Origin: Streptomyces sp. NRRL F-525
Lineage (GTDB): Bacteria; Actinomycetota; Actinomycetes; Streptomycetales; Streptomycetaceae
NCBI RefSeq assembly: GCF_000716605.1
Contig: NZ_JNXE01000029.1
Coordinates: 1 to 64,000, forward strand
Length of the DNA stretch: 64,000 nt
Reading direction: 5' to 3'
Of the stretch, positions 52,901 through 61,105 are shown piece after piece (position 1 is the first letter of the stretch; each line of letters starts with the position of its first letter). The notes under the pieces were generated by a model. It was not told the DNA's origin. It did no database searches and was given only the letters and a program-made list of their open reading frames with translations. Position numbers and translations under genes: made by a program.

Positions 52901-55900
52901 ACACGGACCTGTTCCCGAGTTCGCAGGTCCAGCGCTGGATGGTGCTGCAGGACGACGTACGCCACTACGAGGCGGACTGCGCTGCCACCGACCGGCTGAG
53001 CAAGCAGAACGGCCATGCCGTCAAGCTCTTCGACAACGCGGCGGTCGCGACCGGCAGTGAGCCGGCCGCCAACAACAAGCCCGGCGACGCCAACATCACC
53101 GCGGTCCTGAAGTACACCGACGGAACGAACTACCGGATCACGAAGTACGGCTACGACGCGGCGGGCCGGACCACGTCGAGCACCGACGGCAAGAACAAGA
53201 CCACCACGACCGTCTACCAGCCGAACACGTCCTGGCCGGTCAACGGCGTCAAGGTCACCACGCCCGACCCGGACGACAGCGGTCCCGCGACCGCGCAGTC
53301 CACCACCACCTGGTCGTCCAGGCTGTGGGGCATCCCGCAGCAGGTCCTGGACGCGAACGGGCAGACCACCCGGACCGTGCTCGACGCGGTGGGCCGCGTT
53401 GTCCAGGTCTTCAAGCCGGCCCAGATCGCCAACTACCCGGACGGCACACCGACGGCGAAGTTCGCCTACACGATCACCACGTCCGACAACAGCGAGGGTG
53501 TCCCGGACCTGGTGTCCACTGTCCCGCCGAAGGTGACGACCCAGCAACTGCTGTCCGGCTCCACGTTCATGACCGGCTACACCTACACCGACGGCCTGGG
53601 CCGCACCCGCGAGACCCAGACCCTGTCACCGGCCGGCTCGGGCCGTACCGTCGTCTCCACCCGCTACGACACCTCCGGCAACGTCACCGGAACCAGCGCG
53701 CCGTTCTACAACGCCTCCACGGCGGGCTCCGGGATGGTGCTGCCCACGGTGGCGAACCTGCCCTCGTACACCGACCTGGTCGTCGACTACGCGGGCCGTA
53801 CCACCCAGTCGCGGCTGATGGCGCTGGGCAACCCCCAGGCCCAGCGGCAGACGCTGAGCAATTATCACGGCGACTACGTCACCGAGATGCCGGCCGTCGG
53901 CGAGCGCAGGAACGTGTACAACGACGTCTTCGGCCAGACCTCCAAGATCGTGGAGTTCGGAGGGTCCACCTACACCACCAGCTACGAGTACGACCGCTCC
54001 GGCCATCTGACCAAGCTCACCGATGCCAAGGGCAACATCTCGACGTACGAGTACAACTGGCTCGGAGAGACGACCAAGTCGGTCGAGCTGGACACCGGCA
54101 CACGGCTGACGCAGTACGACGCCAACGGCCTGGTCCAGCAGACCACCGACGGCAACAATGCTGTCCTGACCTACGCCTACGACAACCTGAACCGGCCGCT
54201 GACCGTGTCCAAGGGCAGCACCGTGCTGACCCGCAAGACCTACGACACCGCGACCGGCGGCATCGGCAGGTCGGCCACCTCCACCTCCTACGCGGGCGGC
54301 TTCGCCTACACGACCGAGGCCGTGAAGTACGACGCCAACGGCCAGTTGACCGACAGCAAGGTCACCGTCCCCACCGACGGCAACGGGCTGCAGGGCACCT
54401 ACACCTCGACCTACGGCTACGACGCCGCGGGCCACAACACCACCGTCGCCTACCCCGCCACCGCCGGGCTGCCGGCGGAGACGGTGACCACGTCGTACGA
54501 CGCGTCCGGTCTTGAGGACAAGGTGACCAGCAGCATCAGCGGCACCACCTATGTCGACGCCACCGACTTCGACTCCCTCGGCCGCCTCACCGGCCGCACC
54601 TACGGCGTCACGGGCGCCGCCAACAGCGCCAAGCGCACCTACACCTACGAGGACACCACCGGCACCGGCTGGCTGAAGAACATCACCACGAGCACCACGG
54701 CCAAGGGCACCGTCCAGAACGACGACTACACCTACGACCTGGGCGGCCAGATCACCGATCTGAACGACAGGACCACCGGCCAGCACCAGTGCTTCAACTA
54801 CGACGAGCTGAACCGGATCTCCAAGGCGTACACCACGCTGAGCACCAGCGGCTGCACGGGTCCGTTCGCGCCCGACCTGGCCACCGGCACGGACCCGTAC
54901 CAGCTCGACTACACCTACGACGGTGCCGGCAACCTGCAGAAGGTCACCGACACCAAGTCCACCGGCGCCGAGGTCAACGACTACGTCTACCCCGGCTACT
55001 CCGCCGACCAGTCGACGTACACCCCCAACGCGGCGCGTCCGCACGCCGTCTCCTCCGTCAAGACGCCGACCGGAACCGACAGCTACGGCTACGACAACGC
55101 CGGCCAGATGACGTCGAAGACGGTGAAGGGGGCGAGCACCACACTCATCTGGAACGAGTTGGGACAGCTCGTCCAGACCACGGGTGCCTCGGCCACGTCG
55201 TACGTCTACGACGCGGACGGCAACCTGCTGCTCCGCAAGGGCAGCGCGGCCACGGTCCTTTACCTGGGCGGCCAGGAGATCCGCAAGGCCGGCAGCACCC
55301 TCACCGGCACGCGGTACTACGCGGACGGCGCCAGCACGGTCGCTGTGCGCACCTCGGGCACCGGCGGGACCGTCACCTGGGTGATGTCCGACCCGCAGGC
55401 GTCGACGTCGGTGACGGTGGACTCCGTGACCAACGCCGTCACCCGCCGCCGCTATCTGCCCTTCGGCGCCCAGCGCAGCGGAACCCTGCCGAGCGGCACC
55501 GACCACGGCTTCCTCGGCAAGAGCGAGGACTCCGACACCGGGCTGTCCGTCCTGGGGGCCCGGATGTACGACACGAAACTGGGCCGGTTCATCTCCACGG
55601 ACCCGCTGAGAACGCCGTACACACCGCAGAACATGAACCTGTACAGCTACTCAATGAACAACCCGATCGCCTACAGCGACCCGACCGGCCTGGAGCCGCA
55701 CGGCGACCCGTGCCTGTACGACCTCTCGGACTGCCCGAAGGACGTGCAGGAGTCGGTGGGCTACGACCCCGGCTCGGGCAAGGTCTACCCGGAGAAGGGC
55801 ACCGCGGTCGGCGACGGGTCGATCAACGAGTGGATCGCCAGCGGCAAGAAGCAGGACACGTCGAAGAAACTCAGCGAGAAGACCTTCGACTGGCTGAAGA

Positions 55901-56433
55901 AGAACCTCGGTTACAGCGGGTCGCAATATATGAGCCGGGGTGACGCGGCGGCGTGGTTGCAGAACGCGAAGGATGAGTGGACAGGGGCGATCAACGCGTT
56001 CGTGGGCTGCTACGTCGTCTCGTCGCAGAGTTCCGACCAGTGCAAGAAGGCCGTGCAGCACGACTACAAGGACGTCTTCGAGAAGGACGAGGACAAGCCC
56101 TGGTGGTCGACCGCATGGGATCACGTGAAGGAACACATCGGCGATGTGGTCGCCATCGGCCTGACCATCGGCTGCACGGCAGGTGTCGCCTTCGTGACCG
56201 GAGGTGTGGGCCTCCTCGCGGGCACTCTCTGTGCGACGGCCGCAGCCGCTATCGGAGGTGCAATCAATTACCGAATGTCTGACGGCAAGAAGACCCTGGG
56301 CGGGTATGCAGAAGCCACCATCTGGCCGGCTGCTACCAGCCTTGTCAGCGCGGGCGCTGCGGGTACGGCAACCAGTCTGACTGCCCGGTCAGCGCTCAGC
56401 GGAGCCGCGTTCCGTATGATGTTGGGTCGCTAG
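49984..56433 (+). CDS. Large secreted RHS-repeat protein
   Basis: 2149 residues. GTG at 49984 gives a basic signal peptide (MRSRRRHRSNMSWALAVAVA to AEA); an ATG 33 nt upstream is the alternative. After a Ser/Ala/Thr linker comes a long beta-rich shell with many YD repeats (YDANGLVQQTTDG, YDADGNLLLRKG), ending in the RHS core mark GRFISTDPL...NLYSYSMNNPIAYSDPTG near residues 1869-1902. The C-terminal tip (about 247 residues) has an Asp/Lys-rich helical part, then a Gly/Ala hydrophobic segment (about 2055-2095) and ends soon after (ALSGAAFRMMLGR). RHS proteins deliver variable C-terminal toxins; here no nuclease or other toxin motif is visible. Followed by a small membrane-protein gene. Confidence 0.9.
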   Translation: MRSRRRHRSNMSWALAVAVAATLLGAPAAEAAAAVVTLAPKPVNVPAEASGSVPRDGAEPTRTEPVRATWPKAAEARISLSGMAAGKSAPVTPTAGGKAAVQVGPASAAALVSSLAGTRSPLTAAPKDVDVKVLDRAQLAPAGGTGVGVRVTRRDGTGTPGPVRVAIDYSGFKDAYGGNFASRLRLVALPACTLTTPNVKGCSHDTPKSVPITNDTAKNTITATVQADGDPAARVSVIQPNGSTLSQFQSAQTLAATTDSGTVYALASGSSSDAGDYRASTLSPTGSWNVSKGSGAFTYSLPIDVPKPPAGTAPSLSLNYNSQSVDGMTSAVNTQAGMAGLGWDLGIGFIERRYRGCQDDGTGTGWVGDLCWDSPNSTTEPDGAVYVINLNGVTSQLVQDNDGTGWYHVLDDPGWRVQHLSGGYGSDDEYWVVSTQEGMRYYFGWGRSERQTGTATNSVLTVPVFGNNPGEPGYNGGVGVSTQAYRWGLDRVVDPNEVETAYFYEKEQNKYRSVLLTDQARTYDSAAYPVRIEYGWASQIAGAQLPAQVELRYVGRCVERMSDTDPLAKEPDPCPGISSNPSSYPDVPTDLMCDGTDGCKSITGETYSPTFFATKMLWDVKTWVRDNDSSAWDPAMQYQMKYGLPNPDGVIDANLWLDYVQRRGYGSGTDITLPTININGEWRDNQLGGGVLNFRRVTQIHGDLGAFTNVTYRNYDAQDTCDINSPPSESNNTQACFKQRWVPEGSTTEKTGWFKKYVVAKVSVDPGPGAGTANDGDPVMTTTYDYVGKPAWAYPNDPLVKDANESWTDWRGYQQVEVHTGTKDNAASTYYWLYRGMDGDRTSKTDSSATRSVTVDDGDSGSAAKTDSPWLAGRVLESSDRDGTGQSHKRVWHEYWAYDTAQYDGLPDARFVRETKTTTHDLTSAGWREHVVRDEYDDADARSTTYGRPVRTNDWGLSSFDDNRCTTYGYAYNTDLFPSSQVQRWMVLQDDVRHYEADCAATDRLSKQNGHAVKLFDNAAVATGSEPAANNKPGDANITAVLKYTDGTNYRITKYGYDAAGRTTSSTDGKNKTTTTVYQPNTSWPVNGVKVTTPDPDDSGPATAQSTTTWSSRLWGIPQQVLDANGQTTRTVLDAVGRVVQVFKPAQIANYPDGTPTAKFAYTITTSDNSEGVPDLVSTVPPKVTTQQLLSGSTFMTGYTYTDGLGRTRETQTLSPAGSGRTVVSTRYDTSGNVTGTSAPFYNASTAGSGMVLPTVANLPSYTDLVVDYAGRTTQSRLMALGNPQAQRQTLSNYHGDYVTEMPAVGERRNVYNDVFGQTSKIVEFGGSTYTTSYEYDRSGHLTKLTDAKGNISTYEYNWLGETTKSVELDTGTRLTQYDANGLVQQTTDGNNAVLTYAYDNLNRPLTVSKGSTVLTRKTYDTATGGIGRSATSTSYAGGFAYTTEAVKYDANGQLTDSKVTVPTDGNGLQGTYTSTYGYDAAGHNTTVAYPATAGLPAETVTTSYDASGLEDKVTSSISGTTYVDATDFDSLGRLTGRTYGVTGAANSAKRTYTYEDTTGTGWLKNITTSTTAKGTVQNDDYTYDLGGQITDLNDRTTGQHQCFNYDELNRISKAYTTLSTSGCTGPFAPDLATGTDPYQLDYTYDGAGNLQKVTDTKSTGAEVNDYVYPGYSADQSTYTPNAARPHAVSSVKTPTGTDSYGYDNAGQMTSKTVKGASTTLIWNELGQLVQTTGASATSYVYDADGNLLLRKGSAATVLYLGGQEIRKAGSTLTGTRYYADGASTVAVRTSGTGGTVTWVMSDPQASTSVTVDSVTNAVTRRRYLPFGAQRSGTLPSGTDHGFLGKSEDSDTGLSVLGARMYDTKLGRFISTDPLRTPYTPQNMNLYSYSMNNPIAYSDPTGLEPHGDPCLYDLSDCPKDVQESVGYDPGSGKVYPEKGTAVGDGSINEWIASGKKQDTSKKLSEKTFDWLKKNLGYSGSQYMSRGDAAAWLQNAKDEWTGAINAFVGCYVVSSQSSDQCKKAVQHDYKDVFEKDEDKPWWSTAWDHVKEHIGDVVAIGLTIGCTAGVAFVTGGVGLLAGTLCATAAAAIGGAINYRMSDGKKTLGGYAEATIWPAATSLVSAGAAGTATSLTARSALSGAAFRMMLGR

Positions 56434-56446
56434 CGCGGGCGGGACT

Positions 56447-56486
56447 CATGGCCTGGCCCGGGCCTTCGGGCCCGGGCCAGGCCATG
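56447..56486. terminator. Perfect 18-bp hairpin with UUCG tetraloop after the RHS gene
   Basis: 56447-56464 pairs perfectly with 56469-56486 around TTCG. It begins 13 nt after the RHS stop and ends just before the ribosome binding site of the next gene, with no U-tract. It may terminate or attenuate transcription, or protect the RHS mRNA 3' end. Confidence 0.7.
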
Positions 56487-56504
56487 TAGTGCGAGGAGAG
56501 AACA

Positions 56505-56795
56505 ATGGACCGGATCAAACGAATATTCTTCGCAGTCGATCGAGCCTTCGGCGGGCATCTGCCCCCGTCCGAAGGCCGCAAGCGGGCCGTTCAGCATCCA
56601 CTGCGCTTCGGCCTCGTCGGTGCCGTGTTCTTCGGCGGGGTGGCCGCGTGGGCGATCGGACGGATCGATCTCCCGATCGTCCTGTACTCGCTGGTCATGG
56701 GAGCGCTCGTCAGCCTTGGCGTCATCGGGGAGCGCAAGCGGATGATGCACTACGGCTTTCTGCCCCGGCCGGACCGGCCCGCCTCGCGCCGCTAG
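56505..56795 (+). CDS. Two-helix membrane protein downstream of RHS gene, possible immunity protein
   Basis: 96 residues. A soluble, basic N-terminus (MDRIKRIFFAVDRAFGGHLP, then SEGRKRAVQHP) is followed by two helices (LRFGLVGAVFFGGVAAWAIG and LPIVLYSLVMGALVSLGVIG) with short charged RID turn, and a basic C-terminal tail. GAGGAG lies seven bases before the ATG. I recognise no family. Immunity genes typically follow RHS toxin genes, and a membrane immunity protein would fit a membrane-acting tip, but this is inference. Confidence 0.7.
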   Translation: MDRIKRIFFAVDRAFGGHLPPSEGRKRAVQHPLRFGLVGAVFFGGVAAWAIGRIDLPIVLYSLVMGALVSLGVIGERKRMMHYGFLPRPDRPASRR

Positions 56796-56944
56796 GCCGC
56801 CCGGTCCTCGACCGACAGGTCCGCAGATGTGGATATCGGCGCTGTCGCTTCGCCGACCTGCACCGCGCCCGTGCGCCGGTGCGCGGACAAGCCCGGCGTC
56901 AACTCGCCGTCGGACTCGGCCGGTTCAGCTCGGCCGCGGCGAGT

Positions 56945-57126
56945 TCACCTCGCCGGTGTGATGTCGACGGACATGTCGGCCGACGGTGCCGTGACGATCG
57001 CGTATCCCAGGCGTGCCATGTAGCCGCGCGGGGGAAGCGCGACAGCCGTTCCGGCTGGGAGGAGTGTCCCGGTGGCCCCGAGGCCGGGTCGGCGTAGACG
57101 ATCTGGTGGGCGGCGGTGCGGTTGAC
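56945..57126 (-). pseudogene. Frameshifted remnant of an unrecognised gene
   Basis: On the minus strand two frames each give a good stretch of coding-like sequence with strong third-position G/C: VNRTAAHQIVYADPASG in one frame, then LLPAGTAVALPPRGYMARLG and YAIVTAPSADMSVDITPAR before a stop at 56945 in another. Joining them needs one frameshift. No start codon or upstream part is left. The rest of 56796-57224 holds nothing I can support. Confidence 0.4.
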
Positions 57127-57224
57127 AGGCCGTTTGAGGTGTGGGAGAAGGACTCGATCCGCGTGGAGAACGCTCCCGGGGAGCTCTCCCAGAAACGCTG
57201 AGAGGACGAACCGGCGTCCTCCGC

Positions 57225-58937
57225 CTACCCCTTCGGTACGTGGATGTCGACGCTGCTCAGCGTCTGCGGCCGGTCCGTGAACACCCGCAGCCGGACCCGC
57301 AGATGCTTCCGGTCCGGGAGGGAGTAGCTTCCACCGGCGGGCACGAGTTCGTAGCGCGCCGACTGGTGAGGGCCGAGCACGGCTGGGCCTTCGCGCACGG
57401 TCCAGTACGCGGATGTGCTCTCGCCGGTGCTGGAGGCGAAGTGCAAAGTCAGCGCGGTGTCACCGGCGTTGGTCGCCCGCACGGTGAGCCTGTGGATCCC
57501 GCCGCTGTCGCCCCGTACGCCGCTGACCGTCAGCCGGATCGGTGGCCCGCTCGCGGCGGCGACGGCCACGCACGCGGCGGCCGGCGCCAGCACCGCCGCT
57601 GCCACCATCGCGCTGACCGCTCGCCGCTGGCCGAACGGCAGCCGGGGCTGCCAGGCCAAGGCGAAGTCGGAGCTGGTGACGGTGGCGGCGGCAGCGACCC
57701 ACAACGGGGTCATCAGTAGGTAGTAGCCGTCCTGTGAACGGGTGGCCAGGTAGAACGCGCACCACGGCAGTACGGTGGCGGCCGGGCCGAGTCGCCGTAC
57801 GAAGAGGGCGAACAGGGTGAGCAGTCCGGCGGCGAGCAACATGCTGGCGTACGAGTAGAAGTCCAGTCGGCTGCTGCCGTCGGAGAAGTAGTACGACAGG
57901 CCCATGATGCCCTGGCCGTGCAGGACCCCGTGCTGGGTGAACGGCAGGGCCAGGCCGGTTATCCAGGCCCGGGGGCTCTGCGCGATGAAGTAGGCGTTGG
58001 CGGCCAGGGCCACGAGCGCAGAGATCGCGGTGAAGCGTGCGACCACGCCGAGGGCCGCCCGCGCCGGGAGCTCGCCATTCCGTACCGCGTAGACACCGAC
58101 GAGCAGGAACGGCGTGAGGAACCAGGGCAGTTGGTGGGTCGCGCAGGCGGCTCCGAGGAGTCCGGCGCGCACGAAGTCCGAGCGGCTCAGCCGTCCCCCG
58201 GCGCCGATCGCGGGCCAGCGGATCACCACCGGGATGAGCAGCACGAGTGCCGGGATCGCCGGGTAGCCCATGGCCGCGTAGCCCTTGAGCATGGGGAAGC
58301 CCAGGCAGACCGCCGTCGCGGCCGACCGCCACGGTGTCGGCAGCAGCCACCACAGCACCGCGGCGCCGACGAGCAGCAGGAGGGTCGGGACGAGCGTGGC
58401 CGCTTTGGCGCCGATCAACGCGTACACGGGGGCGTTGAACAGCACGGCCAGGGGCGGATACGCGAAGGAGTAGTCCGCGCCGCCCGACATCGTCTTTGTC
58501 ACGCCGACGTGGCTGCGTTCGAACACCCATGGCCATTCGTGCCCGTACACGGCGTGGCCGTGCACCAACTCGTGCGTGGCCTGGGTCATCAGCACCGTCT
58601 CGTCGTTCATCCCGCCGCCGAGGGCGTACGAACACAGCGCCAGCACCATGCCCAGGAGCAGCACCCCCGCGTCGACCAGGACGAGAGCGCGACGGCCGCG
58701 CACGGCGAGGGCCAGGATGCCCAGGATCAGGATCCCGGCATACCCGAGCATGATCACTGCGCCGACCTTGGGCCGGTTGGCGATCGCTGTCGACCATTCA
58801 CCGCGCGTGCCGATGAACAGACTGATGACGGCGAGCAGGGTGATCGCGCGGTGCAGTGGCGCGGGGCCGGTGGACTGCGACGGACTCGGGTGGATCAGTG
58901 GGGCGCGGGTGGCGACACCGCCGACCGTCTCGCTCAT
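57225..58937 (-). CDS. Polytopic membrane protein, GT-C glycosyltransferase-like
   Basis: 570 residues with about 12 membrane helices in the first 450 residues and a soluble beta-rich C-terminal domain (about 475-570: RLTVSGVRGDSGGIHRLTVR, STGESTSAYWTVREG, VFTDRPQTLSSVDIHV). The GGMNDETVLMTQATHELVHG loop after the third helix carries an acidic pair like the catalytic loop of GT-C polyprenyl-sugar transferases (mannosyltransferase/ArnT type). It would add a lipid-linked sugar to an outer-surface acceptor. ATG at 58937 with GAGGTG upstream is preferred to the GTG at 58946. No operon partner. Confidence 0.75.
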   Translation of the reverse strand: MSETVGGVATRAPLIHPSPSQSTGPAPLHRAITLLAVISLFIGTRGEWSTAIANRPKVGAVIMLGYAGILILGILALAVRGRRALVLVDAGVLLLGMVLALCSYALGGGMNDETVLMTQATHELVHGHAVYGHEWPWVFERSHVGVTKTMSGGADYSFAYPPLAVLFNAPVYALIGAKAATLVPTLLLLVGAAVLWWLLPTPWRSAATAVCLGFPMLKGYAAMGYPAIPALVLLIPVVIRWPAIGAGGRLSRSDFVRAGLLGAACATHQLPWFLTPFLLVGVYAVRNGELPARAALGVVARFTAISALVALAANAYFIAQSPRAWITGLALPFTQHGVLHGQGIMGLSYYFSDGSSRLDFYSYASMLLAAGLLTLFALFVRRLGPAATVLPWCAFYLATRSQDGYYLLMTPLWVAAAATVTSSDFALAWQPRLPFGQRRAVSAMVAAAVLAPAAACVAVAAASGPPIRLTVSGVRGDSGGIHRLTVRATNAGDTALTLHFASSTGESTSAYWTVREGPAVLGPHQSARYELVPAGGSYSLPDRKHLRVRLRVFTDRPQTLSSVDIHVPKG

Positions 58938-58968
58938 GTAGGGCACACCTCAAGCAGACAGATCATGA

Positions 58969-59046
58969 TCAGACAAGGCTGCTCCGGCAGCAGAAGTTCG
59001 CCATCTTATCCGCGTCGGTGGCGGAGTTTTCCAGGAAGAATCCCAT
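58969..59046 (-). pseudogene. 3' remnant of a second TagC-like gene
   Basis: 26 codons ending in a stop that align without gaps to the last 26 codons of the TagC-like gene at 48459-48536: MGFFLENSATDADKMANF versus MGFASENSATDTDKMASF, then a diverged end (CCRSSLV versus YYKGSLI). About 16 of 25 residues match by eye, with a 19-nt identical core (GTCGGTGGCGGAGTTTTCC). Upstream of MGF the similarity stops, 51 nt from the 3' end of the tRNA gene. Confidence 0.75.
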
Positions 59047-59096
59047 GCGGCTCTCGATGATCCGACCGATCGATACATGGCCGGAAAGGGACTCAA

Positions 59097-59172
59097 TGGC
59101 GCCCCCGGCAGGACTCGAACCTGCGGCCAAGCGCTTAGAAGGCGCCTGCTCTATCCACTGAGCTACGGGGGC
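59097..59172 (-). tRNA. tRNA-Arg (anticodon UCU)
   Basis: 76 nt including an encoded CCA. All four stems pair: acceptor GCCCCCG with CGGGGGC, D-stem GCTC/GAGC, anticodon stem GGCGC/GCGCT (one G-U), T-stem GCAGG/CCTGC. The loop CTTCTAA gives anticodon UCU, reading the AGA codon, which is rare in high-G+C genomes. tRNA-Arg genes are frequent integration sites, and the accessory stretch 48-59 kb abuts its 3' end. Confidence 0.97.
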
Positions 59173-59494
59173 CGGGTGTGTGGCCTCGGTCGTGGTGTGC
59201 CCGGGTGTGGGCCGGTCCGTGACGTTGCCGGGGACAAGGATAGGGCTCCCGGGTCCTTGTCCCTGTTGCTTCACCTCCGTGGCTCGATGTGGAGGTTCAG
59301 TGAAGCGGTCCTGATAATCGCAGGCAGGTACGAATCGTGCATCGCTTTTGGTGCCCCGGGCCACGGGTGTTGTGCACTCGTTATGCCTGGACTGTGCCCA
59401 TGCCCCAGTCATCCCTTCCGTCCGTTGTGTTCTGTCGGCGCGCAGGCGTGCTCATATGCTTCAGAATTCCCCCAAAATTGGGCATTCTTCACAT
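59173..59494. promoter_or_regulatory. Region between tRNA-Arg and the dynamin-like gene
   Basis: 322 nt with no gene I can support. Just before the GTG start is a stepped dyad: AGAAT (59463-59467) and CCCAA (59471-59475) mirrored by TTGGG (59478-59482) and ATTCT (59484-59488). It ends six bases before the start, so it could be an operator or a leader hairpin. No standard promoter hexamers are evident. Confidence 0.35.
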
Positions 59495-61102
59495 GTGGTG
59501 ACCTTGGACGTACGGCCTCAGCTGCTCGACGCACTCTCCGCCCTGCGCGACCGTGTCGCCGCCGCACGCTTCCCGCTGCCCCTGGCGGGGGCTCCACGCG
59601 CGCGTGCCAATCGCGATGAACTGCTCGCCCAGCTCGACGACTATCTGGTGCCCCGCCTGAAAGAACCCGAAGCACCGCTGCTGGCCGTGGTCGGCGGCTC
59701 CACCGGTGCGGGGAAGTCGACGCTCGTCAACTCCCTTGTCGGGCGCCGGGTCAGCGAGGCCGGTGTGCTGCGGCCGACGACCCGTACACCGGTGCTCGTC
59801 TGCCACCCGGAGGACCATCACTGGTTCAGCGGCATGCGGGTGCTGCCCGACCTCACGCGCGTGTGGGTGCCCCATCAGGACCCGGGAGACGAGTTGCTCC
59901 TCCCCGGTGAGGACGGTATGCGTGTGCTGCGGATCGAGACCGCCGACACCCTCCCGCGCGGGGTCGCCCTCCTGGACGCGCCCGACATCGACTCCCTGGT
60001 GGCCGACAACCGGGTGCTGGCCGCCGAACTCATCTGCGCCGCCGACATCTGGGTCATGGTCACCACCGCCGCCCGCTACGCCGACGCCGTGCCCTGGCAT
60101 CTGCTGCGCACGGCCAAGGAGCACAACGCGACCCTGGTGACCGTCCTCGACCGGGTGCCCCACCAGGTGGTGTCCGAGGTGTCGCGGCAGTACGGCGCCC
60201 TGCTCGCCAAGGCCGGCCTCGGCGACGTCCCCCGCTTCACGGTGCCCGAACTCCCCGAATCCGCCTGGGGCGGCGGGCTGCTCCCGGCCAGCGCCGTGGC
60301 CACACTGCGGAGTTGGCTCGTCCAGCAGGCCCAGGACCCGGGTGCCCGGCACCAGTCCATGGCCCGCACGGCCTACGGCGTCCTCGACTCGCTGAAGTCG
60401 CGGATGCCCGAACTGGCCAGCGCCGCCGCCGCCCAGTACGCGGCCGCGCTCCGGCTCACGGCCGCCGTCGACGGGGCGTACGACAGCGAGCACGCGCGTG
60501 TGCGGGGGCGGTTGCAGGCCGGGACCGTGCTCGCCGGGGACGCGCTGAAGCGCTGGCGCGCCTTCCCGCTCGACTGCTCCGCCGGTGAACTGCTCGACGC
60601 CCTCGCGGAGAGCCTCGCCGCACTGCTGCTGTGCGCCGTCACGGCCGCCGACGAGCGCGTGGACGACGCCTGGCGCCGCGAACCGGCCGCGGGCGCCCCG
60701 GAGCTCACCGAGCGCGATCCGTCGCTGGAGAGCGCCGAGCACCGCATCGGGATGGCCGTACGGCGGTGGCGGCGCGAGCTGGAGGAGTACGCCGAGGAGG
60801 AGGTGGCCGACCTCGACCGGAGCATCGCGCCCGATCCCGAGGTCGTCGCCGCCCTGGTCGCCACCGCGCTGCTGGGCGGCCGCAGGGCGCGGTCCGCGGG
60901 CGAGGGGCTCGCCGAGCGGATCGGCGCCCACGGCGCGCTGCGGCTGCGCGACCGGGCCGGGCGGCTGCTCAACGAACATCTGGACCGGGTCGTGCACACC
61001 GAGCGCGAACGGCGGCTCGCCCCGCTCGACGCCCTCGAGGTGCACCCCGAACCCCAGGCCGAACTCATCGCCGCGCTGTCCGTACTGCAGAAGGAGAGGT
61101 GA
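59495..61102 (+). CDS. dynA: Dynamin-like GTPase
   Basis: 535 residues. P-loop [10 protein letters not shown] at about 67-76, switch region [19 protein letters not shown], then a G3-like [14 protein letters not shown] and TVLDRVP as the G4-like motif, followed by a long helical region (about 260-535). This layout fits bacterial dynamin-like proteins. Gene order with a second such GTPase and an SSB gene matches what I recall for dynA-dynB-ssbB in Streptomyces, where DynA and DynB stabilise FtsZ rings at sporulation septa. GTG GTG ACC start chosen without a good ribosome binding site; ATG at 59456 is the alternative. Confidence 0.72.
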   Translation: MVTLDVRPQLLDALSALRDRVAAARFPLPLAGAPRARANRDELLAQLDDYLVPRLKEPEAPLLAVVGGSTGAGKSTLVNSLVGRRVSEAGVLRPTTRTPVLVCHPEDHHWFSGMRVLPDLTRVWVPHQDPGDELLLPGEDGMRVLRIETADTLPRGVALLDAPDIDSLVADNRVLAAELICAADIWVMVTTAARYADAVPWHLLRTAKEHNATLVTVLDRVPHQVVSEVSRQYGALLAKAGLGDVPRFTVPELPESAWGGGLLPASAVATLRSWLVQQAQDPGARHQSMARTAYGVLDSLKSRMPELASAAAAQYAAALRLTAAVDGAYDSEHARVRGRLQAGTVLAGDALKRWRAFPLDCSAGELLDALAESLAALLLCAVTAADERVDDAWRREPAAGAPELTERDPSLESAEHRIGMAVRRWRRELEEYAEEEVADLDRSIAPDPEVVAALVATALLGGRRARSAGEGLAERIGAHGALRLRDRAGRLLNEHLDRVVHTERERRLAPLDALEVHPEPQAELIAALSVLQKER

Positions 61103-61105
61103 CCG

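Noticed and set aside
59097..59172. tRNA-Arg as the attachment site of an integrated plasmid-like element
   Set aside because: I found no integrase gene in the window and did not notice a second copy of the tRNA 3' end, so a tRNA-site integration cannot be claimed; only the TagC-like direct repeat is supported.
59077..59619. Open frame across tRNA-Arg into the GTPase gene
   Set aside because: It reads through a structurally perfect tRNA gene and overlaps the GTPase start; no coding evidence.
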